NCBI GenBank assembly: GCA_943370355.1
Contig: CALRQP020000011.1
Location: forward strand, 1-64,000
DNA length: 64,000 nt
Direction of reading: 5' to 3'
From: JADCGM01 sp943370355
GTDB taxonomy: Bacteria > Pseudomonadota > Alphaproteobacteria > Sphingomonadales > Sphingomonadaceae
Shown here: positions 7,241 to 14,004 of the stretch, one piece after another
How the letters are laid out: every line of letters starts with the position of its first letter
How positions within the stretch are numbered: position 1 is the stretch's first letter
Position numbers and translations under genes: made by a program
The notes under the pieces: model-generated
What the model saw: only the letters and a program-made list of their open reading frames with translations
The model's database searches: none
What the model was told of the DNA's origin: nothing

Positions 7241-8899
7241 CTACCAGGTGCGGCGGCGATCGCGCTGGTCGCGATCGTCGTCATCGTCGTTGGAGCGAAG
7301 GAAGTCGGCCTCGCGGTCGGCGCGGGCCGTTTGGTAGCTATAGTCGACGATATCGGCGATCGACGCCGCCCAGGCGAGCGCCAGCGCGATCGCGAAGTCG
7401 CCGTGGCGAGGCAGTCCATCGGTGCCCTCGGTACGGACGCTCTGCGGGACCATCGCGATGCCGCGAATGATGCGGACCTGCCGCATATCATCGACGATAT
7501 TGTCATTGGCCGGGATCAGGATCGACCGGTCCTCGAAACCCGCCTTCACGCGCGGCATGTTCTCGGCGTACCAGCTCTGCGACAGCTTCACGCGCTCGAC
7601 ACGGTCGCCGCCGAAGTCCTGGGCAGCCGCTTCCGCATGCGCCTCGCCGTTGCCGGTCGCGTCCAGCTTCATCGCGCCCAGGCGCGGAAGCCGGTCGCCG
7701 ATGTAGCGAAACACCTGACGCTGCTGGTCATAGGGGACGTTCCGCATCTCGACGACGAACGGCACGACGCGAGTCAGGTCGCTGCGCGTCGCCATCGGCA
7801 CGATGACCGAGACGTCGCCGCTGCGCGCGAAGTCCTGTCCGAGCGCGTGGCGCAGGTTTTTGTCCAGCTTGGCGATCAGCGGCGCGACCGTCTGCTCCAG
7901 CCAGGCCGCGACATAGGATTCGCGTTCGGCGCGCGGCCGCAGCTCGAACCCGGCCGGGCATTTGAGCAGCACGACCGCATCGGGCGGCGTCGTGCACGCC
8001 TCGATCAGTGCGCGCGACAGATAGACGCCGGTGCCCTGGCTCGGCACGCAATCGAGTTCCTCGGCCGCGTTATGGCGGTAGAGCTTGCGGATGTTCGCCC
8101 GCCACTTCGCTTCCTCTTCGGCGCTCCAGGCCTTGCCGCGCTGCAGGCACACCCGCTCGAACAGGCCATTTTTGACGGCATCGTCGAAGGTGCAGCGCAC
8201 GACATTGGCGTCGTCGCCATATTTGCCGGCGCGAATATCGTTCAGCAGCTGGTTGAACGGGTTCTCATCGCCATTGTGCGTCGAGATGACCAGCACCCGG
8301 CCGCCCCAGATGATGAACGCCATCGCCGCCTTCAGCAGCTCCTCTGGCTCATCATGGAAGGCGAACTCGTCGAGCACGACATAGCCCTGACGCCCGCGCA
8401 GCGATCGCGGGCGGCTCGACAGCGCGACAATCTCAAAGCCCGAGCCAAAGTTGATGCGGTAGGCTTGAATATGGCGATCCTCGCCGCCCTTTTTGCCTTC
8501 GTCGACGAACAGGAACTCGCCGATCTCGCCTGCGGCCGGCATGAACGCCTTCGCCCACATGGCGCAGGTGTCGATGAACTCCCGCGCCATATCGAGATTG
8601 TAGCCGATGTAGAGCACGTCCATGCCGCCGGCCGCGCGCTGTGCGCCTGCGGTCAGCACGGCATCCGCGCCGACGCCCCATGTCGCGCCGATGCGGCGGC
8701 TCTTGTCCGTCGCGGTCAGCGAATAGCGCGAGGTAGAAGCGAGGATTTCCTTCTGGTGCTTCAGCAGCACGTCGGGCAGCGACTTGCCAGCCAGTCCGGG
8801 CGGCAGGCTCTGCCGCTGGGCCGCACGGATCTTCGCCCACTCGGCCTCGCCGATCGGGCCGACGACGCCGTCCGCGATCAGCTCCTGGGCGGCGTTCAT
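7241..8899 (-). CDS. Terminase large subunit, Mu gp28 family
   Basis: The 552-residue protein is the DNA-packaging motor ATPase with a C-terminal RNase-H-like nuclease. Residues 67-75 (SRRIGATWG) take the place of the atypical Walker A region of phage terminases, and VVLDEF at 174-179 is Walker B with the catalytic Glu. The segment ISTHNGDENPFNQLL near 250 is the coupling motif region. The C-terminal part carries acidic residues such as DFARSGD. Its start overlaps the stop of the small terminase gene by four bases. In Mu-like phages packaging is by headful from the host-flanked end. Confidence 0.92.
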   Translation of the reverse strand: MNAAQELIADGVVGPIGEAEWAKIRAAQRQSLPPGLAGKSLPDVLLKHQKEILASTSRYSLTATDKSRRIGATWGVGADAVLTAGAQRAAGGMDVLYIGYNLDMAREFIDTCAMWAKAFMPAAGEIGEFLFVDEGKKGGEDRHIQAYRINFGSGFEIVALSSRPRSLRGRQGYVVLDEFAFHDEPEELLKAAMAFIIWGGRVLVISTHNGDENPFNQLLNDIRAGKYGDDANVVRCTFDDAVKNGLFERVCLQRGKAWSAEEEAKWRANIRKLYRHNAAEELDCVPSQGTGVYLSRALIEACTTPPDAVVLLKCPAGFELRPRAERESYVAAWLEQTVAPLIAKLDKNLRHALGQDFARSGDVSVIVPMATRSDLTRVVPFVVEMRNVPYDQQRQVFRYIGDRLPRLGAMKLDATGNGEAHAEAAAQDFGGDRVERVKLSQSWYAENMPRVKAGFEDRSILIPANDNIVDDMRQVRIIRGIAMVPQSVRTEGTDGLPRHGDFAIALALAWAASIADIVDYSYQTARADREADFLRSNDDDDDRDQRDRRRTW

Positions 8900-9459
8900 G
8901 CTTCGACGCCGAGGATCTTCGCCTTGATCGCGTCGATCGTCTCGCGGGTCAGGCCGCCGGGGATCGCCTTCGCAACCTCTTCGACCTTCGCCGCCGCCTT
9001 CTGATTGGTCTCCTGCTCGATCGACAAGCGGAGACCGCGCTCGCCGATGCGCGACCGTGTGTTCGACGCCATGCCGCTCGCGATTGCCTTCAGCGTGTCG
9101 GCGTCGGGACCGGCCTCAAGCTCGCGCAGTGCCTTCAGCTGGCGGAAATATTCGGCTTCGAGCAGCTGGCGGTTGACCTCGCTTATCTCGATCCCGTTCG
9201 TTTCCTTCAGGACACTCGCGACCTCGGCAACTTCATGGCGTGACTTGCGGACGTCTTCGAGCATGTCGTCGATTGGGATGATGTGCCGGCCGAGAGCGCT
9301 GCGAGACACGCGCGCCTCGGGTTCGAGGATCATCTCGTCGAGATGCGCCTTGATCTGGTCGATCGTGTGACCGGCCTTGCGCAGATCCTCGATCAGGTCG
9401 CGCAGGTCCTTTGGCAGCCGGTCGATCGACGAAGGCGGCTTTGGTTTGCGGCGCGCCAT
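8896..9459 (-). CDS. Terminase small subunit, DUF3486 (Mu gp27) family
   Basis: The 187-residue product starts MARRKPKPPSSIDRLPKDLR, a typical DUF3486 start. Residues 10-60 are the DNA-binding helix-turn-helix region (DLIEDLRKAGHTIDQIKAHL, then SRSALGRHI), followed by a long helical oligomerisation segment. An open frame runs 20 codons further upstream, but that stretch overlaps the previous gene and is not part of the family. It recognises the packaging site and recruits the large subunit, whose gene overlaps it by four bases. Confidence 0.88.
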   Translation of the reverse strand: MARRKPKPPSSIDRLPKDLRDLIEDLRKAGHTIDQIKAHLDEMILEPEARVSRSALGRHIIPIDDMLEDVRKSRHEVAEVASVLKETNGIEISEVNRQLLEAEYFRQLKALRELEAGPDADTLKAIASGMASNTRSRIGERGLRLSIEQETNQKAAAKVEEVAKAIPGGLTRETIDAIKAKILGVEA

Positions 9460-9460
9460 G

Positions 9461-9766
9461 TCAGTGCTTCGGCGCGGGGCGCTGGACACCCGGTACGATC
9501 GCGCGGCCCGAGGCGGCATCGATGCCGCGCTCGCTCGCGGTCGCGACGACGAGGCCGGGGCGCGGTTCTTCCGACGTCACCAAGCCCTGGTCGCGCAGCC
9601 AGGCGATCTCGGTCCGCACCTGGTCGCGGGTCGCAGCGATGCCGAGGCCATCGACCGCATCGCGCAGCATGGCGCAATTGGCGCGATATTCCGGGACGCC
9701 CGCGAGGAAGCGCAGCATCGCCAGCCGCAGGTGCGGTGCGAAGGTCTGGGCGTAATAGTCGCTCAC
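9461..9766 (-). CDS. VpaChn25_0724-like small phage protein
   Basis: A GTG at 9766 overlaps the DUF2730 stop (GTGA). The 101-residue product has the pattern HLRLAMLRFLAGVPEYRANCAML, then TRDQVRTEIAWLRDQGLV and a final VPGVQRP, typical of a small winged-helix-like family found beside DUF2730 and DUF3486 in Mu-like phages. Its function is not known. Placement directly before the small terminase suggests a role in late gene expression or packaging, but this is inference. Confidence 0.7.
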   Translation of the reverse strand: MSDYYAQTFAPHLRLAMLRFLAGVPEYRANCAMLRDAVDGLGIAATRDQVRTEIAWLRDQGLVTSEEPRPGLVVATASERGIDAASGRAIVPGVQRPAPKH

Positions 9767-10107
9767 CGGGGCTTCTCCATCATGAACTGCTCGACGCGCT
9801 CGACGGCGGTCTCGGCGCGCACGATGAGCTGACCGAGGCCGTCGAGCTTCGCACCGAGGTTGGCGATGTCGGCCTTGGTGGCGACATGCTCTAGCTTGGC
9901 CTCGATCGTGGTGACGCGGCGGTCGATCAGCGCGACTTCGGAGATCGCCGCCTTGCCGGCGATGTTCGCCTCGGCCTTGTCGACGCGCCCGGTCAGCAGC
10001 TTCGCCTCGTCGGTCTCGCGCCAGCGGCCGACGCGCACATAGGTGAAGATCGACAGCAGCAGCGAGGCGACGATGCCGAGCAGGCTGAAGGCTTGATAGG
10101 AACTCAT
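9763..10107 (-). CDS. DUF2730 family phage protein (Mu gp25-like)
   Basis: The 114-residue protein has one N-terminal membrane segment (about residues 7-24, FSLLGIVASLLLSIFTYV), then a long charged coiled coil with heptads through residue 110. This is the DUF2730 layout. In Mu-like phages it belongs to the lysis-associated genes and may be a spanin-like or membrane-anchored accessory factor; the role is not established. It is flanked by the TraR-like and VpaChn25_0724-like genes with close or overlapping ends. Confidence 0.75.
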   Translation of the reverse strand: MSSYQAFSLLGIVASLLLSIFTYVRVGRWRETDEAKLLTGRVDKAEANIAGKAAISEVALIDRRVTTIEAKLEHVATKADIANLGAKLDGLGQLIVRAETAVERVEQFMMEKPR

Positions 10108-10317
10108 TTACGCAACTCCCCCGAAGCGCTCGGCGCACTCCTGACAACAAAGGCAGCGCCGGGCGCTTGGCAGCGCGGCAAGGCGCGCGGTTTCGATCTC
10201 GTCGCCGCAATCGACGCATTCCTCGGTGCCGCGCTGCCGCACGCTGCCGAGCGCACGGCGCAGGCCTTCCTCGCTGAGTGCTTCGATGCGGTCTTCCGCC
10301 ATATCGGCGATGTCCAT
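10108..10317 (-). CDS. TraR/DksA-type zinc finger protein
   Basis: The 69-residue protein has the C4 zinc finger of TraR: C34-x2-C37, seventeen residues, then C55-x2-C58. A short N-terminal helix starts MDIADMAEDR with acidic residues placed as in TraR, which inserts into the RNA polymerase secondary channel. Phage TraR homologues can mimic DksA/ppGpp effects on host transcription. It is translated just upstream of DUF2730, with no gap. Extra cysteines C57 and C61 offer alternative ligands. Confidence 0.85.
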   Translation of the reverse strand: MDIADMAEDRIEALSEEGLRRALGSVRQRGTEECVDCGDEIETARLAALPSARRCLCCQECAERFGGVA

Positions 10318-10336
10318 TGTCCCCCGCTCATGTTCG

Positions 10337-10717
10337 TCAGCTCCCCCGGATCAGCACGACGCAGGTGCGCTTGATGTGGCTGGATGGATTGCTGCTGGTG
10401 GTGAAATCGATCTGCACGGCCGCCTGCAGACCGGTGACGAACGCGGCATCGGCACGGTGCGCGTCGGCGACGCTCAGCCAGAAGGTGCCGCCGGCGTTCG
10501 CGACATCGTCGATCGCGGCCGGACCGGCTGCCCGGCTGCCGGTGCCAAGCGTGACGCCTGCCGAGATCGCGTCGTCGGCCAGCGTCGCAGTCAGCGCCGC
10601 GACTGTCTCGCCCGCTGCCAGGAAGGGGCGCGCGTCGAACTCGAACGGCCGCTGATCAGCGGGGTCCATGTCGGCATGGCTGTTGGCCAGGCGCAGCGCG
10701 TCCTTCGGAATGGCCAT
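10337..10717 (-). CDS. Possible fibre/tail adaptor-type prophage protein
   Basis: The 126-residue product is beta-rich and acidic, starts MAIPKDALRLANSHADMDPA, and has the repeated pattern of a small virion surface protein. Similar short proteins lie next to fibre genes in sphingomonad prophages and are sometimes called fibre-tail adaptors. It shares one base with the repeat-containing gene upstream. It is part of a cassette (10337-12525) inserted between lysis and terminase genes, where Mu has no fibre genes. Function is inferred from neighbours only. Confidence 0.5.
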   Translation of the reverse strand: MAIPKDALRLANSHADMDPADQRPFEFDARPFLAAGETVAALTATLADDAISAGVTLGTGSRAAGPAAIDDVANAGGTFWLSVADAHRADAAFVTGLQAAVQIDFTTSSNPSSHIKRTCVVLIRGS

Positions 10718-11790
10718 CAGGCAGCCTTCCCGAAGCGGCGGTTGAACGGCGGCGGCGTGAAGCGGCGGCAGTGTGTGGCTGGCGCGAATCGATGGTGGAT
10801 CTGCCGCGCGGTGAAGCGGTGGGTGCGCGGCACATCGACAGGTAGCGTGCCGCCTATGACCATGCCATCGCCGCTGCCCGCAACATCATCGAGTGTCGCG
10901 GCACCCGCGCCCTTCACGCGCAGCGCGCCGGTGCCAGCCTCCGTCGCATCGTCGAGCGTGGCCGTGCCAGCGCCCTTGACCCGCACCGCACCCGTGCCGC
11001 TGCCGCCCGCATCGTCGAGCGTCGCCGCGCCAGCGCCCCTCGCCCGCACCGCGCCCGCTCCCGCCCCGGCCGCATCGTCGAGCGTGGCACTGCCCGCCCC
11101 CTTGACGCGCACCGTCCCGGTGCCGGCCCCGCTCGCATCGTCGAGCGTCGCCGCGCCCGCGCCCTTCACGCGCACCGTGCCGGTGCCTGCGCCGGTCGCA
11201 TCGTCGAGCGTCGCTGAACCGGCACCCGTCGCCGTGGCGCTCAGCCGGCCGCTCTCCCAATTGTCGAGCATGTCGGTGACGTTCGCGGCCCCCGCCGCGA
11301 GCGTTCCGACTCCGGTGCCCGAATAGGTGGTGTCGGTGACCGTCGTGCCAACCTGGACGCCGCCCCGGTAGATGCGCAGCGCGCCGGTTGCATTGTCGCG
11401 CTCCAGCCGGATCAGGTCGGAGAGCGAGACGTTGGTTGTGGTGTTGACCGAGGCGATCGACGTCCGGGTGCCGTTGTTCAGCCGGTAAAGGTTCACGAAA
11501 TTGGCGCTGAACCGGATCCCGTAGCCTTGCTTGTTGACGCCGTCCCAGCCGACGATGAGCGGCAGCGGGTTCGCCGAATTGCCGACATTGCCCTGGGCGT
11601 AGTGATCGCCGCCGCCGGGCGCGGTCGCGGTGTAGACGGTCCAGGTGCCGGTTGCGCCGGTGTTGAGCAGGTCGACCCGGCCGCTCGCATTGGTCTGCGC
11701 CTTCGACGCCGTTCCCGACGCAAGCGTCCAGCCGGCCCTCGAATCGAGAAAGCCGGCCGTGCCGCCAAAGGCGTCGGTGAACGTCGTCAC
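10717..11790 (-). CDS. Repeat-containing fibre-like prophage protein
   Basis: Residues 1-185 of this 357-residue protein resemble a concanavalin-like or beta-jelly-roll adhesion domain (FTDAFGGTAGFLDSRAGWTL, VGWDGVNKQGYGIRF, LIRLERDNATGALRIYRGG). Residues 189-314 are six copies of a 21-residue repeat built around ATLDDATGAGTGTVRVK. The C-terminus is basic and aromatic (RFTARQIHHRF, RRFTPPPFNRRF). Together these suggest a surface-exposed receptor-binding or fibre protein. It lies between the secreted protein and the adaptor-like gene. Confidence 0.6.
   Translation of the reverse strand: MTTFTDAFGGTAGFLDSRAGWTLASGTASKAQTNASGRVDLLNTGATGTWTVYTATAPGGGDHYAQGNVGNSANPLPLIVGWDGVNKQGYGIRFSANFVNLYRLNNGTRTSIASVNTTTNVSLSDLIRLERDNATGALRIYRGGVQVGTTVTDTTYSGTGVGTLAAGAANVTDMLDNWESGRLSATATGAGSATLDDATGAGTGTVRVKGAGAATLDDASGAGTGTVRVKGAGSATLDDAAGAGAGAVRARGAGAATLDDAGGSGTGAVRVKGAGTATLDDATEAGTGALRVKGAGAATLDDVAGSGDGMVIGGTLPVDVPRTHRFTARQIHHRFAPATHCRRFTPPPFNRRFGKAA
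10849..11226 (-). repeat. Six tandem 63-bp coding repeats
   Basis: Six in-frame units of 63 bp encode a 21-residue motif beginning GAG(S/A/T)ATLDDA. The first two units are almost identical; the last is degenerate. DNA conservation between units is high, favouring copy-number change. There are no unique spacers, so this is not a CRISPR array. Confidence 0.9.
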
Positions 11791-11794
11791 GGCG

Positions 11795-12049
11795 TCAGAG
11801 GTCCGGGGTCAGCGCGCGCTCGACGCCGGCGATCGACATGATGATGCCGTCGAGCTCGTCGGTGCAGTCGGGCACACGGATCCGGCAGCGCCCGGCCGGC
11901 ACGGGTGTCGAGGGCGCGTCCTCGATGTTGAGGAACCCCGGCAGCATCGCGCCGACCGAGGCTTCGATCGCCGAGACGAAGGTGTCGGCCTCGGGCTGGC
12001 GGAAGTCGCAGATATAGTCGCGGTCTTGCGTTGGCTTGATCGTCGGCAT
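11795..12049 (-). CDS. Uncharacterised prophage protein of the fibre cassette
   Basis: The ATG at 12049 shares one base with the upstream stop codon (TGATG). The 84-residue product starts MPTIKPTQDRDYICDFRQPE and ends VERALTPDL. It has two possible disulphide cysteines in its second half and no signal peptide or membrane segment. It sits between a secreted protein and the repeat-rich fibre-like protein, so it may take part in the same structure. No family was recognised. Confidence 0.5.
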   Translation of the reverse strand: MPTIKPTQDRDYICDFRQPEADTFVSAIEASVGAMLPGFLNIEDAPSTPVPAGRCRIRVPDCTDELDGIIMSIAGVERALTPDL

Positions 12050-12525
12050 CAGGGATTGCCTTCCGTGAAGCTGAAGCTGGTGATGTCGACCTGCTGCCCG
12101 GCGACGATCGCGGTGTTGTCGAGCGTCAGATTGCCGCCGCCGCCCGTCGCCGTGACGCTGCCCTGGATGTGGCAGGTCGTGCCGGTCGATTCGAAGATGC
12201 GGTAGTGCGCGGCGGTGCCGGTCGCATCGGCCGAGCTGTCCGACCAGGTACCGAGCTGAGACTTCACGCCCGAAGACGCCGCCGACATCCAGTCGGACGG
12301 CAGCGTCATCGTCGCGACGACGGTGCCGGGGTCCGAGGCGGCGCAATTCGCCGGCTGCGAGCCGGTGACCAGTTTCAGCACGGCCGAGGTGCCGATCGCC
12401 GTCTCGATCGCATCAGCGCGCGCGTTGCGCACCGTCGTCGAGAATTGCACGCCGGCCGTGGCGGGCATGGACAGCAGCGCGAGACCCAGCAAGATCGGAA
12501 CGCGCAGTAAGAAGGCCTTAATCAT
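12049..12525 (-). CDS. Secreted prophage protein with signal peptide
   Basis: The 158-residue product begins with a clear signal peptide (hydrophobic core LLRVPILLGLALLSM, probable cleavage after PATA near residue 24). The mature part is beta-rich with two Cys (CAASDPG, CHIQG) that could form a disulphide in the periplasm. A signal peptide is unusual for a virion protein, so it may instead act in the periplasm or at the surface during lysis or in lysogens. It opens the cassette that ends with the adaptor-like gene. Confidence 0.55.
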   Translation of the reverse strand: MIKAFLLRVPILLGLALLSMPATAGVQFSTTVRNARADAIETAIGTSAVLKLVTGSQPANCAASDPGTVVATMTLPSDWMSAASSGVKSQLGTWSDSSADATGTAAHYRIFESTGTTCHIQGSVTATGGGGNLTLDNTAIVAGQQVDITSFSFTEGNP

Positions 12526-12536
12526 GGTCTTTGGTC

Positions 12537-12698
12537 CTACTGAGGGGCTGCGACAGCGCCGGGCGAATGGCCCTTGAGCGCATCGAGCACGATGTTGGCG
12601 GTGTCGCCGATCTGGTCGGCGTTCTTCACGCCGGCAGCGGTCAGCGCCGTGGCGGCGAGACCGATCCAGACGCGTCGGCTGAGCTTGGGGAGTTTCAA
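12537..12698 (-). CDS. Short TTG-start protein between holin and secreted protein
   Basis: A TTG at 12698 overlaps the holin stop codon (TTGA) and is preceded by GGAAGG about ten bases upstream. The frame gives 53 residues, starting (M)KLPKLSRRVWIGLAATALTA and ending GAVAAPQ. It has a positively charged N-terminus and one short hydrophobic stretch, so it may insert in the membrane and assist lysis. It is shorter than most gene-calling limits. No family was recognised. Confidence 0.5.
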   Translation of the reverse strand: MKLPKLSRRVWIGLAATALTAAGVKNADQIGDTANIVLDALKGHSPGAVAAPQ

Positions 12699-12964
12699 GA
12701 GGTCAGTCCTTCCTGTTTCTCGCGGGTCCGGTCGTGCGAGAGGCGCAGCGCCGCGAGAAGGACGCCGAGCAGCACGAGATCGAGATGCGGCTGTTCATGC
12801 CGCGCCAGCGCAAAGCCGGGCACGACGACGCCGAACATCAGCAGAATGAAGACGCACGCCCAGGAGGCAGCAGGCCGCCAGCCGCGCACCATGAAATCGA
12901 AGGCCCCGGCGATCGGCCGGCGCTCCCCGCTGCGGGCAACTGCGAGCTGCGACACCTCAAGCAT
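12695..12964 (-). CDS. Probable holin (small membrane protein next to endolysin)
   Basis: The 89-residue protein starts at an ATG that overlaps the endolysin stop by eight bases; a GTG at 12982 would add six residues. It has a charged N-terminus, then RGWRPAASWACVFILLMFGVVVPGFALA and a second hydrophobic stretch (LDLVLLGVLLAAL), ending in a charged tail. The GWRP start of the first membrane segment is common in 3TM-type holins of alphaproteobacterial phages. Holins release the endolysin at a set time. Confidence 0.65.
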   Translation of the reverse strand: MLEVSQLAVARSGERRPIAGAFDFMVRGWRPAASWACVFILLMFGVVVPGFALARHEQPHLDLVLLGVLLAALRLSHDRTREKQEGLTS

Positions 12965-13580
12965 GTCCGAGCCGATCGGCACGGTTGAGCCAGCCGGCGA
13001 GGAAGACCTTCTGCGACGGGTCGGCGGCGGCGATCGCGCGATAGCGGCGCTTCACCTCCTCGCGGTAGCGCAGCACGATGCGCGCCAGGCCGATGCCCGG
13101 CGTGCGGATCAGCTGCTGCACGGCGAAGTGGCTGCGCGGGCCGAGCTGGCCATCGGGCAGCAGCGGCGGCGACGCGCCGAGGTCATTGAGCACCCGCTGC
13201 AGCATCCTGATCGCAGCAAGGCCGCCACCGTTGACGGCCTGGTCGAAGATCATGCCGTCGAGCGGCGGGGTCAGCGCGGCGCAGCCGTAGCGATCCCAGA
13301 AACAGCGGCGGTAGAGCGCCTTGGCGTCGCCGACGGCCAGCGCGCGGATGTCCGCACCGTCGATATCGCCATCCATGTCGAGATCGAGATCGGCGAAGCC
13401 ATCGCGGTTGCGATCGACACGGCCCTCGGCCAGCGCGAAGCGCAGCGAAATGCCGTAATTGGTCGCGCCGCCCTTGTCCGCCTTGTGATCGACGAACCCG
13501 CCCTCGCGGCGCAGCACTTCGGTGACCGCCTCCTCGAAGCGATCGACACGTGCGCTGGTCGTGATCTTGTCCCCCGACAT
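12957..13580 (-). CDS. Endolysin, glycoside hydrolase 108 family with EF-hand-like loops
   Basis: The 207-residue protein has the GH108 N-terminal domain with catalytic Glu in RREGGF (E26), followed by KGGATNYGISL, and a peptidoglycan-binding C-terminal region (DQAVNGGGLAAIRMLQRVLN). It cuts the glycan backbone of peptidoglycan at lysis. Residues 56-77 carry two DxDxDG-type loops resembling EF-hand/dockerin calcium sites, inserted in the catalytic domain. The ATG at 13580 has no ribosome binding site and lies a few bases from the predicted transcription start. Confidence 0.88.
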   Translation of the reverse strand: MSGDKITTSARVDRFEEAVTEVLRREGGFVDHKADKGGATNYGISLRFALAEGRVDRNRDGFADLDLDMDGDIDGADIRALAVGDAKALYRRCFWDRYGCAALTPPLDGMIFDQAVNGGGLAAIRMLQRVLNDLGASPPLLPDGQLGPRSHFAVQQLIRTPGIGLARIVLRYREEVKRRYRAIAAADPSQKVFLAGWLNRADRLGHA

Positions 13581-13589
13581 GGGCGGACG

Positions 13590-13632
13590 CTAGGCGCGCT
13601 GGGGCGAGAGGTTCAGCCTGACCTATGTCAGG
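13590..13632 (-). promoter_or_regulatory. Late promoter candidate (Plys-like) with 16-bp dyad
   Basis: The dyad CCTGACATAGGTCAGG at 13617-13632 is identical to that at 3908-3923. GCCTA at 13591-13595 follows after 21 bases and would form a -10 element CCTAGC, placing the start of transcription at or within a few bases of the endolysin ATG. It lies between the Mor/C-like activator gene and the endolysin gene, exactly where Mu has Plys. It should drive lysis, cassette, terminase, portal and head genes. Confidence 0.7.
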
Positions 13633-13638
13633 CGGGGC

Positions 13639-14004
13639 CTAGTTTTTGCGGGTGAACAGGTCCGGCCCGGCTGGGCGATCGGCCTTGGCGAGCAGCCGGT
13701 AGACATGGCGTTCGCTGTACCGGGTTCTCTCGACGATTTCGCGCCGCGTCAAGTTGGCGGCGGCGAGGTCGGCGACCTCGGCATGTTTCGCCTGCGCAAT
13801 CGGCAGGTCGATATGCGTGCCGCCATAGGCTTTGGCGAGCGCATCGGCGGCAATTTGGCCGGCGACGGCGGTGATCGGGTGATTCGCGCCCGGTGTTTGC
13901 GGGATGTAGAGGCGGCGGCCAGCGAAGGCCCGGCCGATCGCCGCCGCCGCGTCCGCGCCGACGAGGCCGGCGAGCGTCGCCAGCGTATCGGCGCGATGCT
14001 TCAC
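13639..14004 (-). CDS. Mor/C family middle-late transcription activator
   Basis: A GTG at 14004 overlaps the GemA stop (GTGA), giving 121 residues. The C-terminal half has the Mor pattern: an N-terminal dimerisation segment, then GGTHIDLPIAQ and a helix-turn-helix (LTRREIVERTRYSERHVYRLLA). Mu uses two members of this family, Mor for middle and C for late genes. Only one is seen here, directly upstream of the endolysin promoter, so it probably serves as the late activator. Length is close to Mor (129) and C (140). Confidence 0.85.
   Translation of the reverse strand: MKHRADTLATLAGLVGADAAAAIGRAFAGRRLYIPQTPGANHPITAVAGQIAADALAKAYGGTHIDLPIAQAKHAEVADLAAANLTRREIVERTRYSERHVYRLLAKADRPAGPDLFTRKN

Noticed and set aside
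7226..9004. 592-codon plus-strand open frame opposite the large terminase
   Set aside because: The terminase on the minus strand has full family motifs; the plus-strand frame has none.
10849..11226. Tandem repeats considered as a CRISPR array
   Set aside because: Units are directly adjacent, 63 bp, in frame and without unique spacers.
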